Source: Fibrobacter sp. UBA4373
GTDB lineage: Bacteria; Fibrobacterota; Fibrobacteria; Fibrobacterales; Fibrobacteraceae
Assembly: GCA_002390045.1 (NCBI GenBank)
Contig: DGSB01000048.1
Location: 1 to 14,889 of the forward strand
Reading direction: 5' to 3'
Length of the DNA: 14,889 nucleotides
Shown one piece after another: positions 1-7,088 of this stretch; position 1 is the first letter of the stretch; each line of letters starts with the position of its first letter. The position numbers and the translations under genes are program-made. The notes beneath the pieces were generated by a model, which worked only from the letters and a program-made list of their open reading frames with translations, had not been told where the DNA came from and did not search any database.

Positions 1-26
1 AAAAAATCCCAGGTTTTCACCTGGGA
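1..26 (-). terminator. Rho-independent terminator of the rpsO-pnp operon
   Basis: A perfect 8-bp inverted repeat (tcccaggt at 7-14, acctggga at 19-26) encloses a 4-base loop. On the minus strand it is followed by six T residues (the A-run at 1-6). It lies 22 bases past the pnp stop codon and reads in the pnp direction, which is the standard form and place of an intrinsic terminator. The plus-strand side is followed by a T-rich stretch (28-37), so weak bidirectional action is possible. Confidence 0.9.
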
Positions 27-47
27 CTTTTCTTTTCCAAAATTGGA

Positions 48-2258
48 TTAGGCTTCCGGCTGTTGTTCAGCAACAGGAGCTTCGCCCTGAGCCTGTTCGG
101 CTGCCGGCTGATCCTTGTGCTGCAAAGCCTTGATCGAGAGCTTTACCTTGCCCTTCGGATCGACACCCAAGCAGAGGACGGTGACTTCGTCACCGACGTG
201 CACGATATCTTCCACCTTTTCGACACGGTAGTCAGCAAGTTCGGAGATATGCACGAGACCGTCACGGCCCGGGAGGATTTCGACGAATGCGCCAAACGGC
301 TGAATCGTCTTGACCTTGCCCTTGTACACGCGACCCGGTTCCGGTTCCGCAGTGAGTTCTTCGATCATACGACGGCAAACTGCGCCCGCCTTTGCGTTCG
401 GAGCAGCGATGTCGATCATACCGGATTCGTCGATGTTGATCTGGCAACCGGTCTGAGCCTGCATGCCCTTGATCACAGCGCCACCGGAGCCGATGACATC
501 ACGAATCTTGGAAGTCGGGATGCGCATCTTGAGCATCGTCGGAGCCTTCGGAGACAAGCGATCACGCGGAGCAGGAATTGCTTCCTTGATCTTGCCAAGA
601 ATGTGGAGACGGCCTTCGCGAGCCTGATCCAAAGCCTTGCGCATGAGTTCCGGAGTAATGCCCTTGATCTTGATGTCCATCTGGAACGCGGTAATACCTT
701 CTTCAGTACCCGTGACCTTGAAGTCCATATCGCCAAGGTGGTCTTCCGTGCCGGTGATGTCGGTCAAGATCTTGATCTTTGCATCATCTGCATGGCCCGT
801 TTCCGAGATAAGACCCATGGCCACGCCAGCCACCGGAGCCTTGATAGGAACACCAGCATCCATCAACGAGAGCGTTCCGCCACAGACGGATGCCATCGAA
901 GAAGAACCGTTGGATTCCAAGATTTCGGACACGATACGAATCGTATACGGGAAGTCTTCCGTGACCGGGAGCACTGCCTTGAGAGAACGTTCCGCCAGAT
1001 GACCGTGGCCGATTTCGCGGCGGGACATACCGAGCTTCTTGCATTCACCCACGCAGAACGGCGGGAAGTTGTAGTGGAGCATGTAGCTCTTGGAGCCTTC
1101 GCCCTGGAGCGTTTCGTAACGCTGTTCGTCGGCCTTGGTGCCGAGCGTGCAGGTAACGAGAGCCTGCGTTTCACCGCGCTGGAACACGGCAGAACCGTGT
1201 GCACTCGGGAGAACGCCGAGCTGGATTTCGATCGGACGCACTTCGGTGGTCTTACGGCCATCGATACGGCGACCTTCGTCCAAGATCATCATACGCATCG
1301 TGGTGCGTTCGAGATCGGCGAAAATAGCCTTGGCATCTGCGAGAAGAGCCGGGTCCTGGTCTTCGCCTTCGCCGATGATCGCAAGGATCTTCGGGTCTGC
1401 GCAAACCTTGTCGGAGAGTTCCGCCATCTTCGGATAGAGCTGAGTCTTCACCATGTTGGCATGGAGAGCTTCGTTCAATTCGTCGAAAATGACTTCCTTG
1501 ACCGTTGCAACGAGCTTTTCGTGAGCTTCACCCTTGTTCTTCGGGGTGAGGACCATCTTCTGTTTTGCAAACTGGGCAACGAGTTCAGTCTGAGCCTTGC
1601 AAAGTACCTTGATGGCTTCGTGACCGGTCGTGATGGCCTTGATCATCGTGTCTTCAGATACTTCGTATGCACCGCCTTCCACCATGCAGACAGAGTTTTC
1701 CGTACCGGCGACCACGAGGTCCAGATCGGCAACAGAAACCTGTTCATAGGACGGATTGACGATATATTCATCGCCGATGACGGCGACGCGGACAGCCGCG
1801 ACCTGTTCTTCGAACGGGAGTTCGGAAAGGCCGATAGCGAGAGAAGCCGCAGAGACGCCAAAGACGTCCGGTGCAAACTTCTTGTCTGCGGAAAGAACGT
1901 TAACGATCACCTGCACTTCGCGGGTGAAGTTTTCCGGGAACATCGGACGAATCGGACGGTCGATAATACGAGCCGAGAGAATTTCTTCATCGCTCGGACG
2001 ACCGGCTTCACGCTTGTTGTAGCCACCCGGGAGGCGACCAGCAGCGTAGGCCTTTTCGCGATATTCGACGGTCAAGGGGAAGAAGTCCCCTTCCTTTTCA
2101 GGGCCGAAGCAGACCGTTGCGAGCACAAATGCATCGCCTACCTTGACGACGGCAGAGCCCGAAGCCTGCTTGGCGAGACGGCCAGTTTCAAATACGACGT
2201 CGGTCCCATCCGGGAGCTTCGTCGCAATTTCCTTGGCCGCAAGCATCTTATATTCCAT
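48..2258 (-). CDS. pnp: Polyribonucleotide nucleotidyltransferase (PNPase)
   Basis: A 736-residue 3'-to-5' phosphorolytic exoribonuclease that releases nucleoside diphosphates from RNA. It acts as a trimer and is a core part of mRNA turnover. The full domain order is present: RNase PH-like domain 1 (about 15-150), helical linker (about 240-325), catalytic RNase PH domain 2 (about 330-550), KH (about 577-635), S1 (about 641-712), and a short Q/A/P/E-rich tail. EDHLGDMDFK at 505-514 carries the metal and catalytic residues matching E. coli D486, D492 and K494 (here D506, D512, K514). The KH loop is GSGG, without the usual lysine, a common variant. The ATG at 2258 is preceded by AAGGA at good spacing; the next in-frame ATG (residue 5) would sit too far from it. 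It lies 16 bases downstream of rpsO, the widely conserved order, and ends at a clear terminator. Strong avoidance of TTA, CTA and TCA codons suggests high expression. Confidence 0.98.
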   Translation of the reverse strand: MEYKMLAAKEIATKLPDGTDVVFETGRLAKQASGSAVVKVGDAFVLATVCFGPEKEGDFFPLTVEYREKAYAAGRLPGGYNKREAGRPSDEEILSARIIDRPIRPMFPENFTREVQVIVNVLSADKKFAPDVFGVSAASLAIGLSELPFEEQVAAVRVAVIGDEYIVNPSYEQVSVADLDLVVAGTENSVCMVEGGAYEVSEDTMIKAITTGHEAIKVLCKAQTELVAQFAKQKMVLTPKNKGEAHEKLVATVKEVIFDELNEALHANMVKTQLYPKMAELSDKVCADPKILAIIGEGEDQDPALLADAKAIFADLERTTMRMMILDEGRRIDGRKTTEVRPIEIQLGVLPSAHGSAVFQRGETQALVTCTLGTKADEQRYETLQGEGSKSYMLHYNFPPFCVGECKKLGMSRREIGHGHLAERSLKAVLPVTEDFPYTIRIVSEILESNGSSSMASVCGGTLSLMDAGVPIKAPVAGVAMGLISETGHADDAKIKILTDITGTEDHLGDMDFKVTGTEEGITAFQMDIKIKGITPELMRKALDQAREGRLHILGKIKEAIPAPRDRLSPKAPTMLKMRIPTSKIRDVIGSGGAVIKGMQAQTGCQINIDESGMIDIAAPNAKAGAVCRRMIEELTAEPEPGRVYKGKVKTIQPFGAFVEILPGRDGLVHISELADYRVEKVEDIVHVGDEVTVLCLGVDPKGKVKLSIKALQHKDQPAAEQAQGEAPVAEQQPEA

Positions 2259-2274
2259 AAGCTTTCCTTAAAGA

Positions 2275-2547
2275 TTAGCCGCGGAGACCAAGATCCTTGA
2301 TCAACTGACGAGCGGCGTTGATGTCCTTGTTCGTCAAGTACTTGACGAGAGTCTTACGCTGAGCAACCATCTGGGAAAGACCGCGGAGGGAGTGGTGATC
2401 CTTCTTGTGAGTCTTAGCATGTTCGGTCAAATTCTTGATGCGTTCGGTGAGGATCGCGATCTGAACGCGGACGTTACCGGTATCGTTTTCGTTTGCGCCA
2501 AACTTAGAGGTGAGTTCCTTGATCTTTTCTTGCGTAATGGTAGCCAT
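2275..2547 (-). CDS. rpsO: 30S ribosomal protein S15
   Basis: A 90-residue protein matching ribosomal protein S15 over its full length (the family is about 89 residues). Recognisable segments are the TGN-VQIA stretch near residues 23-31, the THKKDHHSLRGL segment at about 46-57, and the VAQRKTLVKYL stretch at about 61-71, which form the helices binding the central domain of 16S rRNA. S15 is a primary binder in 30S assembly. The ATG at 2547 is preceded by AAAGGA about ten bases upstream. The gene heads a two-gene operon with pnp, separated by 16 bases that hold the pnp ribosome-binding site. In several phyla S15 represses its own mRNA by binding its leader; the leader here contains a hairpin that could serve this, but that is inference. 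Confidence 0.98.
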   Translation of the reverse strand: MATITQEKIKELTSKFGANENDTGNVRVQIAILTERIKNLTEHAKTHKKDHHSLRGLSQMVAQRKTLVKYLTNKDINAARQLIKDLGLRG

Positions 2548-2615
2548 TGCAGTCCATTCCTTTTGTTTTGATTGTTAGTGTTACGTAACTATTACATGTT
2601 TATGTCCGAGTATCC

Positions 2616-2653
2616 CTGCAAGCACCCAGTGGAATTGGCGACAACTGGTGCAG
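2616..2653 (-). promoter_or_regulatory. Hairpin in rpsO 5' leader, candidate S15 autoregulatory element
   Basis: On the minus strand the leader contains CTGCACCAGT, a 13-base loop, then ACTGGGTGCTTGCAG. Two pairings are possible: CTGCA with TGCAG plus CCAGT with ACTGG, leaving a 5-base bulge, or GCACCAGT with ACTGGGTGC, with one bulged base. The element sits about 70 bases upstream of the rpsO start. S15 leaders in several phyla fold into unrelated structures that bind S15 and block translation. That this hairpin does so is inference from position and pairing only. Confidence 0.35.
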
Positions 2654-2682
2654 GACCAAGACAAAATGCAACTACGTGGAAT

Positions 2683-2693
2683 CAAACATAATA
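2683..2693 (-). promoter_or_regulatory. Candidate -10 element of the rpsO-pnp promoter
   Basis: The minus strand reads TATTATGTTTG here. It contains TATTAT (five of six matches to TATAAT) and, overlapping it, TATGTTTG, which fits the TAnnTTTG -7 consensus known from Bacteroidetes. No convincing upstream -35 or TTTG box is found at the proper spacing. Transcription from here would give an rpsO leader of roughly 130 bases that includes the hairpin at 2616-2653. The call rests on motif likeness and position alone. Confidence 0.35.
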
Positions 2694-2750
2694 AAAAAAC
2701 ACTATTGTCATCGCTGAATTTTCGGAATCGGGCTCCAAAAAGGGTGCAAA

Positions 2751-3578
2751 ATGGACATTTGGACGTCTTTTTCTACATTTGTGCCCGCCATGCTCGAATC
2801 CTTGAACTTTCATTTCGCCTTTTACGATTGGTTACTCGTCATCGTCGTCACAGCCCTCGGCACGATTAGCGCCTATTTGAAAGATCCTCAACTCAAAGCA
2901 GTCACGGCGACAATTCCCATTCCCTGCGGTTTTGCCTATATCGCGGTCGGACTTCCCATGGGGGCTGCCAATGCGATTTCCGGATTCATGTGCCTTTTGT
3001 ACGTCCACATTGTCCGGATTCTCCATTACAAAGTCAAAGTACCTATTGTCTTGAGCATCCTTGCCGGGCTCGCCTTTTTTGTTACGTTCGGCACATTTTT
3101 AATGCCCCGCATTCCCGATAGCGAGCCTTTCTTTATCGGCGTGTGCATTTTAGATTGTCTTGTCGGCATTATCCTTTTCCAGACGCAAACCTACAAGCCG
3201 GGAGTCCGTTACAAGACGCCGCTCCCCGTCTACATCAAGGCGCCGGCGATTGCCTTTGTCGTCAGCGGGCTCATGCTGATCAAGCGACTGATGGGAGGCT
3301 TTTGCACAAGCTTCCCGATGATGAATTCCATTGTGAGCTACGAAAGCCGCTATTCCTTAGGCGATCAGTGCAGGCAGCTTCCGCTGTTCTTGATTGCAGC
3401 GCCGTTCATGTTCGTCGAGATGCACTTTATCGAAACGCGCCTCGGCCTAAACCATTGGATTGTTTTGCTCTGCGGTTATGCGCTTTTCGCCGCTATCTAT
3501 TGGCCATTAAATCAAGAGTTGCGGCGTCGGGTAAGGGCTGCGGGAGGCGTTGAATTACCGCCTCAAGCTCAGAAGTGA
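2751..3578 (+). CDS. Polytopic membrane protein with two GlpM/DUF3147-like halves
   Basis: A 275-residue, strongly hydrophobic protein with about eight transmembrane segments (roughly 28-42, 54-68, 72-92, 97-118, 127-143, 164-178, 209-226, 234-251) and a basic C-terminal tail. It has no signal peptide and no catalytic motif I recognise. The second half (about 160-254) resembles the small membrane protein GlpM: an IKA start, a VV-rich helix, then a GGF..SFPM turn like the GLIPLFPTF turn of GlpM. The first half (about 28-118) has a parallel pattern, with ATIPIP at the corresponding turn, so the gene may be an internal duplication. Substrate and function are unknown. The ATG at 2751 follows a weak AAGGG about seven bases upstream; M14 is an alternative start. 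The gene stands alone on the plus strand, divergent from rpsO, and its last 86 bases overlap the end of the RluA-family gene. Confidence 0.8.
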   Translation: MDIWTSFSTFVPAMLESLNFHFAFYDWLLVIVVTALGTISAYLKDPQLKAVTATIPIPCGFAYIAVGLPMGAANAISGFMCLLYVHIVRILHYKVKVPIVLSILAGLAFFVTFGTFLMPRIPDSEPFFIGVCILDCLVGIILFQTQTYKPGVRYKTPLPVYIKAPAIAFVVSGLMLIKRLMGGFCTSFPMMNSIVSYESRYSLGDQCRQLPLFLIAAPFMFVEMHFIETRLGLNHWIVLLCGYALFAAIYWPLNQELRRRVRAAGGVELPPQAQK

Positions 3579-4515
3579 ATTTGTGAGAAATGAACCAGTG
3601 AGGTTCCTTTCCCGGAATCCGGACCTGCGCGCGATAAGCAAAAAGCATCTGCGACCGCGCGCCCAAATTCTTAAAATCCTCGTCCGTTAAAGGGCCATTT
3701 CCGCTGACCATCTTTTTGTAATATTCGCCGTCAAAAGAGTAAAGCTTATCGCCCACGACAGGATAACCCAAAAACGAAAGATGCGCCCGGATCTGATGTT
3801 TTCGACCGGTAAAAAGTTCCGCCTCGACAAGCGAGAAAGGCGCTTCGATATCGCCAACCTTTTCCCGGAAAACAGCGACCCGCTTGAATACGGTCTTACA
3901 GGGCTTTCCATCTGCAAACGGGAACATCTTGATGCGGATGAAGTGGTTCGGATCTTCGCGCAAAGGCTGCTCACAGGTGATTTCCCCTTCGGGAAATTCC
4001 CCGCGGACAACAGCCAGATAAACCTTCCGCAATAAAATCAAATCCAAAGATTTTTCAAACCGCTTTGCCGTATCCTTGTCCTGAGCAAAGATCATGATGC
4101 CGCCCGTATCTCGGTCAAGACGGTGCATCGGCGAAAGCTCTTCATTTTTGAATGCGCGGCGGATCACGCCGGTAAACGTGTTGTAAAAGATGTGTCCCGT
4201 GTGATGTACAGGAATTCCCGCCGGTTTGGAAACGATCAAAAAGGCATCGTCTTCGTAAAGCGTCTCGAAATCCGTCGGCACCTCCGGTTCCGTATAATTA
4301 TCGACACGGTAAACAACCTTGTCCTTTGGCATCACGATCATTTCGGGAGTCGCCTGCACACCGTTCAAGGTCACAAGTCCCTGTTCGATTTTCTGTAGCC
4401 ATTCTTCTTTGGAATGGTACGTGAAGCGTACCGAAAGTTCATCGACAAGGGTCATGCCGCGCTGTTCGTTCCGAACCACGCTTTCAAAGAACATCGTCTG
4501 GGGAACCTGACTCAT
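3493..4515 (-). CDS. RluA-family RNA pseudouridine synthase
   Basis: A 340-residue enzyme that converts specific uridines in rRNA or tRNA to pseudouridine. An S4-like RNA-binding segment (about 21-70) precedes the catalytic domain (about 84-315). The family signature HRLDRDTGG lies at 131-139 with catalytic Asp134. Other family marks are SKPAG at 96-100, GRKHQIRAHL at 237-246 and YPVVGDKLY at 251-259. The domain layout fits the RluC/RluD-type branch, but the target uridine cannot be read from the sequence, so no symbol is given. Its ATG overlaps the nadD stop in an ATGA junction and no Shine-Dalgarno is visible, so translation is probably coupled to nadD. It is the last gene of the ftsK operon. 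Its final 28 codons lie antisense to the tail of the membrane protein gene at 2751-3578, and no terminator is apparent after it. Confidence 0.93.
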   Translation of the reverse strand: MSQVPQTMFFESVVRNEQRGMTLVDELSVRFTYHSKEEWLQKIEQGLVTLNGVQATPEMIVMPKDKVVYRVDNYTEPEVPTDFETLYEDDAFLIVSKPAGIPVHHTGHIFYNTFTGVIRRAFKNEELSPMHRLDRDTGGIMIFAQDKDTAKRFEKSLDLILLRKVYLAVVRGEFPEGEITCEQPLREDPNHFIRIKMFPFADGKPCKTVFKRVAVFREKVGDIEAPFSLVEAELFTGRKHQIRAHLSFLGYPVVGDKLYSFDGEYYKKMVSGNGPLTDEDFKNLGARSQMLFAYRAQVRIPGKEPHWFISHKFTSELEAVIQRLPQPLPDAATLDLMANR

Positions 4516-5147
4516 AAGCGGTAAAGACCGTTCTTTTGAATGTATTCAAAGACTTTCGGATCAAGACCCGCAGGCTTTTTTCCCGAGCCGAAGAAGAGTT
4601 CCTTGCGAATATCGCTGCTGGCGAACTTGCCGTCAAAACCCTGTTTTTCTCCTACGAGGAAGATATCGGCATAGCCTTTCGCTTTGTGTTCCTGCGGATC
4701 GGGCATCGGGGTCCCACGGCGTTCGAAGACGATCAGTTCGAATTCTTTCAAAAGCTGCGGGCCGTTAAACTCGGTGCCGTAAAAATGCAACGGATCGCGC
4801 CAATGCGGAATGCCGACATAGCTATCCGCTCCGACGAGAAGCCTCAAATTCACATCCGGATATTTTTCGCGGAGAAGGCTCATCGTCACATAGGAACCTC
4901 GGTAATCTTCCATTTGCAATTCCATTTCGGAAACAGCAATCCGCGGGTCGTCACCAATGACCAAGTCCAGCATGTTCAAGCGGTCTTCCGCCGAAGCAAA
5001 AAGTTTTTTATCCCACCGATCAGGGCTCGGAATAAACCAAAGTTCATCACAAAGTCGAATATCCAGACACAGCTTGGCCAAGCGAACGTGATCTTCATGA
5101 ATCGGATCAAAGGCTCCGCCAAAAATCGCAACAGTTTTAGTAGACAT
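4512..5147 (-). CDS. nadD: Nicotinate-nucleotide adenylyltransferase
   Basis: Transfers AMP from ATP to nicotinate mononucleotide to give deamido-NAD, the shared late step of de novo and salvage NAD synthesis in the cytoplasm. The protein (211 residues from the chosen start) has the nucleotidyltransferase signature GGAFDPIHEDH at 10-20 (consensus GxFxPxHxGH; the second Gly is Asp here), a VGADS segment at 105-109 and the late SSDIRK motif at 177-182. The length suits NadD. The ATG at 5147 places the signature at the usual distance from the N-terminus; an in-frame ATG at 5165 would add six hydrophobic residues with no support. With the chosen start it overlaps the upstream barrel gene by 11 bases and the downstream synthase by 4, and neither start has a clear ribosome-binding site, which suggests translational coupling. 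Confidence 0.93.
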   Translation of the reverse strand: MSTKTVAIFGGAFDPIHEDHVRLAKLCLDIRLCDELWFIPSPDRWDKKLFASAEDRLNMLDLVIGDDPRIAVSEMELQMEDYRGSYVTMSLLREKYPDVNLRLLVGADSYVGIPHWRDPLHFYGTEFNGPQLLKEFELIVFERRGTPMPDPQEHKAKGYADIFLVGEKQGFDGKFASSDIRKELFFGSGKKPAGLDPKVFEYIQKNGLYRL

Positions 5148-5673
5148 AGACAACAAAACCAACATTGAATTGGAGTCGGGTTCCGCTCACGCGCAACTCC
5201 TTCACCGGATCATAATGCGAACGAATCCAACGGTACTCGAGTTCGGTGACGATTGCCGCCGTCGAGACGATTTGGAAAGTTGCACCTCCACCGACACCCC
5301 ATTCATTCCAAGTTACATCCCCTACATTGGCAAGTTGCTTCGACCGGGTAAACGATCCAATCAAATAAGGTTTTCCGGGACCGCCAAGAGAAGCTCCCAG
5401 CGTGGCACTAAAGGCACGGGAACGCACAGAGAGGAGTTCTCCATCGGCATCCGTCCGTGAATAATTATACATCCCATAGCCCAAACGGCAATAGCCGATT
5501 CCATTGATCCAGGCACCGATGAATGGGGTCATTCGATTTAAGCCTGCCCCATCTGTTCCATCGTTCAAAATGCCATAACCCGTTTCCGCAACTCCGCCCA
5601 CAACAAGAGGCAACTTCTGTGCATAGACAGACGCCGAAATCAAGAGGACGAAAATGCAGAGAATTTTTTTCAT
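5137..5673 (-). CDS. Small secreted protein, probable outer-membrane beta-barrel
   Basis: A 178-residue protein not assigned to a named family. It opens with a clear Sec signal peptide (MKK, hydrophobic core 4-16, likely cleavage after SVYA at 19). The mature part is rich in Gly, Tyr, Phe, Ser and Thr, with alternating polar and nonpolar residues in short strands such as GYCRLGYGMY and LQFNVGFVVYVY. It ends in Tyr, as outer-membrane barrels often do. The size would suit an eight-stranded barrel. An in-frame start at 5703 would add ten residues in front of the signal peptide. The ATG at 5673 forms an ATGA overlap with the stop of the upstream gene and gives a proper signal peptide, so I prefer it. 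Position between a four-helix membrane protein and nadD gives no direct hint of function. Confidence 0.75.
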   Translation of the reverse strand: MKKILCIFVLLISASVYAQKLPLVVGGVAETGYGILNDGTDGAGLNRMTPFIGAWINGIGYCRLGYGMYNYSRTDADGELLSVRSRAFSATLGASLGGPGKPYLIGSFTRSKQLANVGDVTWNEWGVGGGATFQIVSTAAIVTELEYRWIRSHYDPVKELRVSGTRLQFNVGFVVYVY

Positions 5674-6083
5674 AGAACAAAGGCCAAAAGCATAAAGATG
5701 CAAAGGAAAATGTTCAACAACGCGTCCAACTTATGCACCAGATAAAGGCGCTTGGTGACCGTTTCGCGATTGCTCAAGATCAACAGGTGAAAACGATCCG
5801 ACAGCAGGCATGAAATGGAGAACTTGATACCCACCATCATGAGCACCCAAGGTGCAAAGCCTGCCAAATAGGCGACCGTCGCATACCCCAGCAAAAGCAA
5901 AATATTTTGGATTGAATTCACCCACCGCGTATTGCTTACCGGTTCATCGAATTCCGAAAGCATTTCCCGGTAATCCGCCACTTTCTTCTGCAACGCACCG
6001 AAATTATCAAGAAACAGAGAAAGGCTGTAGCCGAAAACGACTACAGAAGCAATGATCAGGATGTATGAACAAGCGGTAACCAT
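5670..6083 (-). CDS. Hypothetical four-helix inner-membrane protein
   Basis: A 137-residue protein of no family I recognise. Four hydrophobic segments are visible (about 5-24, 57-75, 77-95 and 117-137). Between the first two lies a charged, probably helical loop (about 30-55, with KKVADYREMLSEFDE). Between the third and fourth is a short basic loop with RETVTKR. The last helix runs to the C-terminus. The gene starts 30 bases after the methyltransferase stop and ends in an ATGA overlap with the signal-peptide gene, so the two are likely translated together and may act together at the envelope. No clear Shine-Dalgarno precedes the ATG at 6083. A TATATT sequence lies about ten bases upstream, too close to serve as a usual promoter for this start. 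Confidence 0.7.
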   Translation of the reverse strand: MVTACSYILIIASVVVFGYSLSLFLDNFGALQKKVADYREMLSEFDEPVSNTRWVNSIQNILLLLGYATVAYLAGFAPWVLMMVGIKFSISCLLSDRFHLLILSNRETVTKRLYLVHKLDALLNIFLCIFMLLAFVL

Positions 6084-6113
6084 CGGAAATTAATATAGAA
6101 AGGTTCGTACGGC

Positions 6114-7088
6114 TTACGGATTCTTTTTGGATTTTTGGGCGCCCAGAGAATTGCGTTCCCAGAAAACCCCATCTGTATAGCCTTGAATCGAAGAATCTTG
6201 CTCTGCGATTTCAAGTCTTTTTTCGCAAAGGCACGCATATTCGAGATTCTGTTCGATACCAAAAAAATTTCGACCGAGTTTTTTAGCGACAACGCTCGTC
6301 GTACCGCTACCCAGAAACGGATCGAATACCACATCTCCCGGTTTTGAAGACGCAAGAACCAATTTAGCGATTAGCTTTTCCGGTTTCTGCGTTGGGTGAT
6401 CTGTATTTTCGGGCATACTCCAGAACGGAATGCTGATATCATCCCAAAAATTCGACGGAGCCGTGTCACGGAACTTGCCCGATTCGGAGTCATTCCAATC
6501 CTTGGGTTCTCCGTTTAATTTATACGGAGCGATAACGCGACGACGGAGACGAACCGCATCTACGTCAAAAAAATATTTTTTGGGATCCTTGACCGCAAAC
6601 CAAATGTCTTCCATTCCATTCTTCCAGTTTGCAGATGCACTGCGGCCTTTTTCACGTCCCCATGTGATTCGATTTAAGACGCAGAGTTTCGTCTGCAACG
6701 ATCTTTGAATCGCAGAAGACGACTTCCAATCCCCGCAGACATACAGCGAACCTTCCAGCTTTAATATCCGAACAACTTCTCCCATCCAAGAATCCAAATA
6801 GGCTTCGTATTGAGCATCGGACATCGCCGAAAAACGGGATCCGTTGAAATTCTTCGCCAAGTTGTACGGAGGATCGGCAATGATCAAATCCGCAACTTCA
6901 CTCGGAATTTGAGGAAGAACGGAAAGCGTATCACCAAGAATGGTTTTACAGAGAAAATTTTTTTGCCGAATACAGGACGCATCCTGAGTCGCATCGAGCA
7001 ATTTTTGGGCATAGCGGACACGTTCCGATTCCGAAAGGGTAATCGTCCGGTTGCGCGGAGCTCTGACTTTGGACTTTATTCCGGCCAT
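6114..7088 (-). CDS. Beta-class site-specific DNA amino-methyltransferase, no restriction partner nearby
   Basis: A 324-residue S-adenosylmethionine-dependent enzyme. The catalytic motif DPPY (72-75) comes before the cofactor motif DPFLGSGT (256-263), with HPTQKP at 231-236. This order is that of the beta class of N6-adenine or N4-cytosine methyltransferases, the class that includes CcrM. DPPY fits adenine methylation best but does not exclude N4-cytosine. The stretch 141-225, between the catalytic and cofactor motifs, probably carries target recognition; the target cannot be read from the sequence. No restriction endonuclease gene lies on either side, so it looks like a solitary methyltransferase. 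Its ATG at 7088 lies inside the end of ftsK (13-base overlap), which implies cotranscription with ftsK. By eye its base composition seems a little more AT-rich than ftsK, a possible sign of later acquisition. Confidence 0.93.
   Translation of the reverse strand: MAGIKSKVRAPRNRTITLSESERVRYAQKLLDATQDASCIRQKNFLCKTILGDTLSVLPQIPSEVADLIIADPPYNLAKNFNGSRFSAMSDAQYEAYLDSWMGEVVRILKLEGSLYVCGDWKSSSAIQRSLQTKLCVLNRITWGREKGRSASANWKNGMEDIWFAVKDPKKYFFDVDAVRLRRRVIAPYKLNGEPKDWNDSESGKFRDTAPSNFWDDISIPFWSMPENTDHPTQKPEKLIAKLVLASSKPGDVVFDPFLGSGTTSVVAKKLGRNFFGIEQNLEYACLCEKRLEIAEQDSSIQGYTDGVFWERNSLGAQKSKKNP

Noticed and set aside
63..2300. A 745-codon open frame on the plus strand, antisense to pnp
   Set aside because: It is in codon phase with pnp, so it stays open because pnp avoids TTA, CTA and TCA codons. 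The product has no domain or motif, while pnp is unmistakable.
2580..2589. Perfect 10-base palindrome gttacgtaac in the rpsO leader, possible operator
   Set aside because: Too short to support a binding-site call, and no second copy was noticed in the window.
3592..3606. Small hairpin (gaacc, loop, ggttc) just after the membrane protein stop, possible terminator
   Set aside because: The stem has only 5 bp, there is no proper T-run, and it lies inside the RluA-family coding region.
5148..5165. Six extra N-terminal residues on NadD
   Set aside because: The family normally begins a few residues before the GGxFDPIH signature, which fits the ATG at 5147.
5674..5703. Ten extra N-terminal residues on the barrel-like protein
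   Set aside because: They would sit before a complete signal peptide. The ATG at 5673 forms an ATGA junction with the upstream stop.
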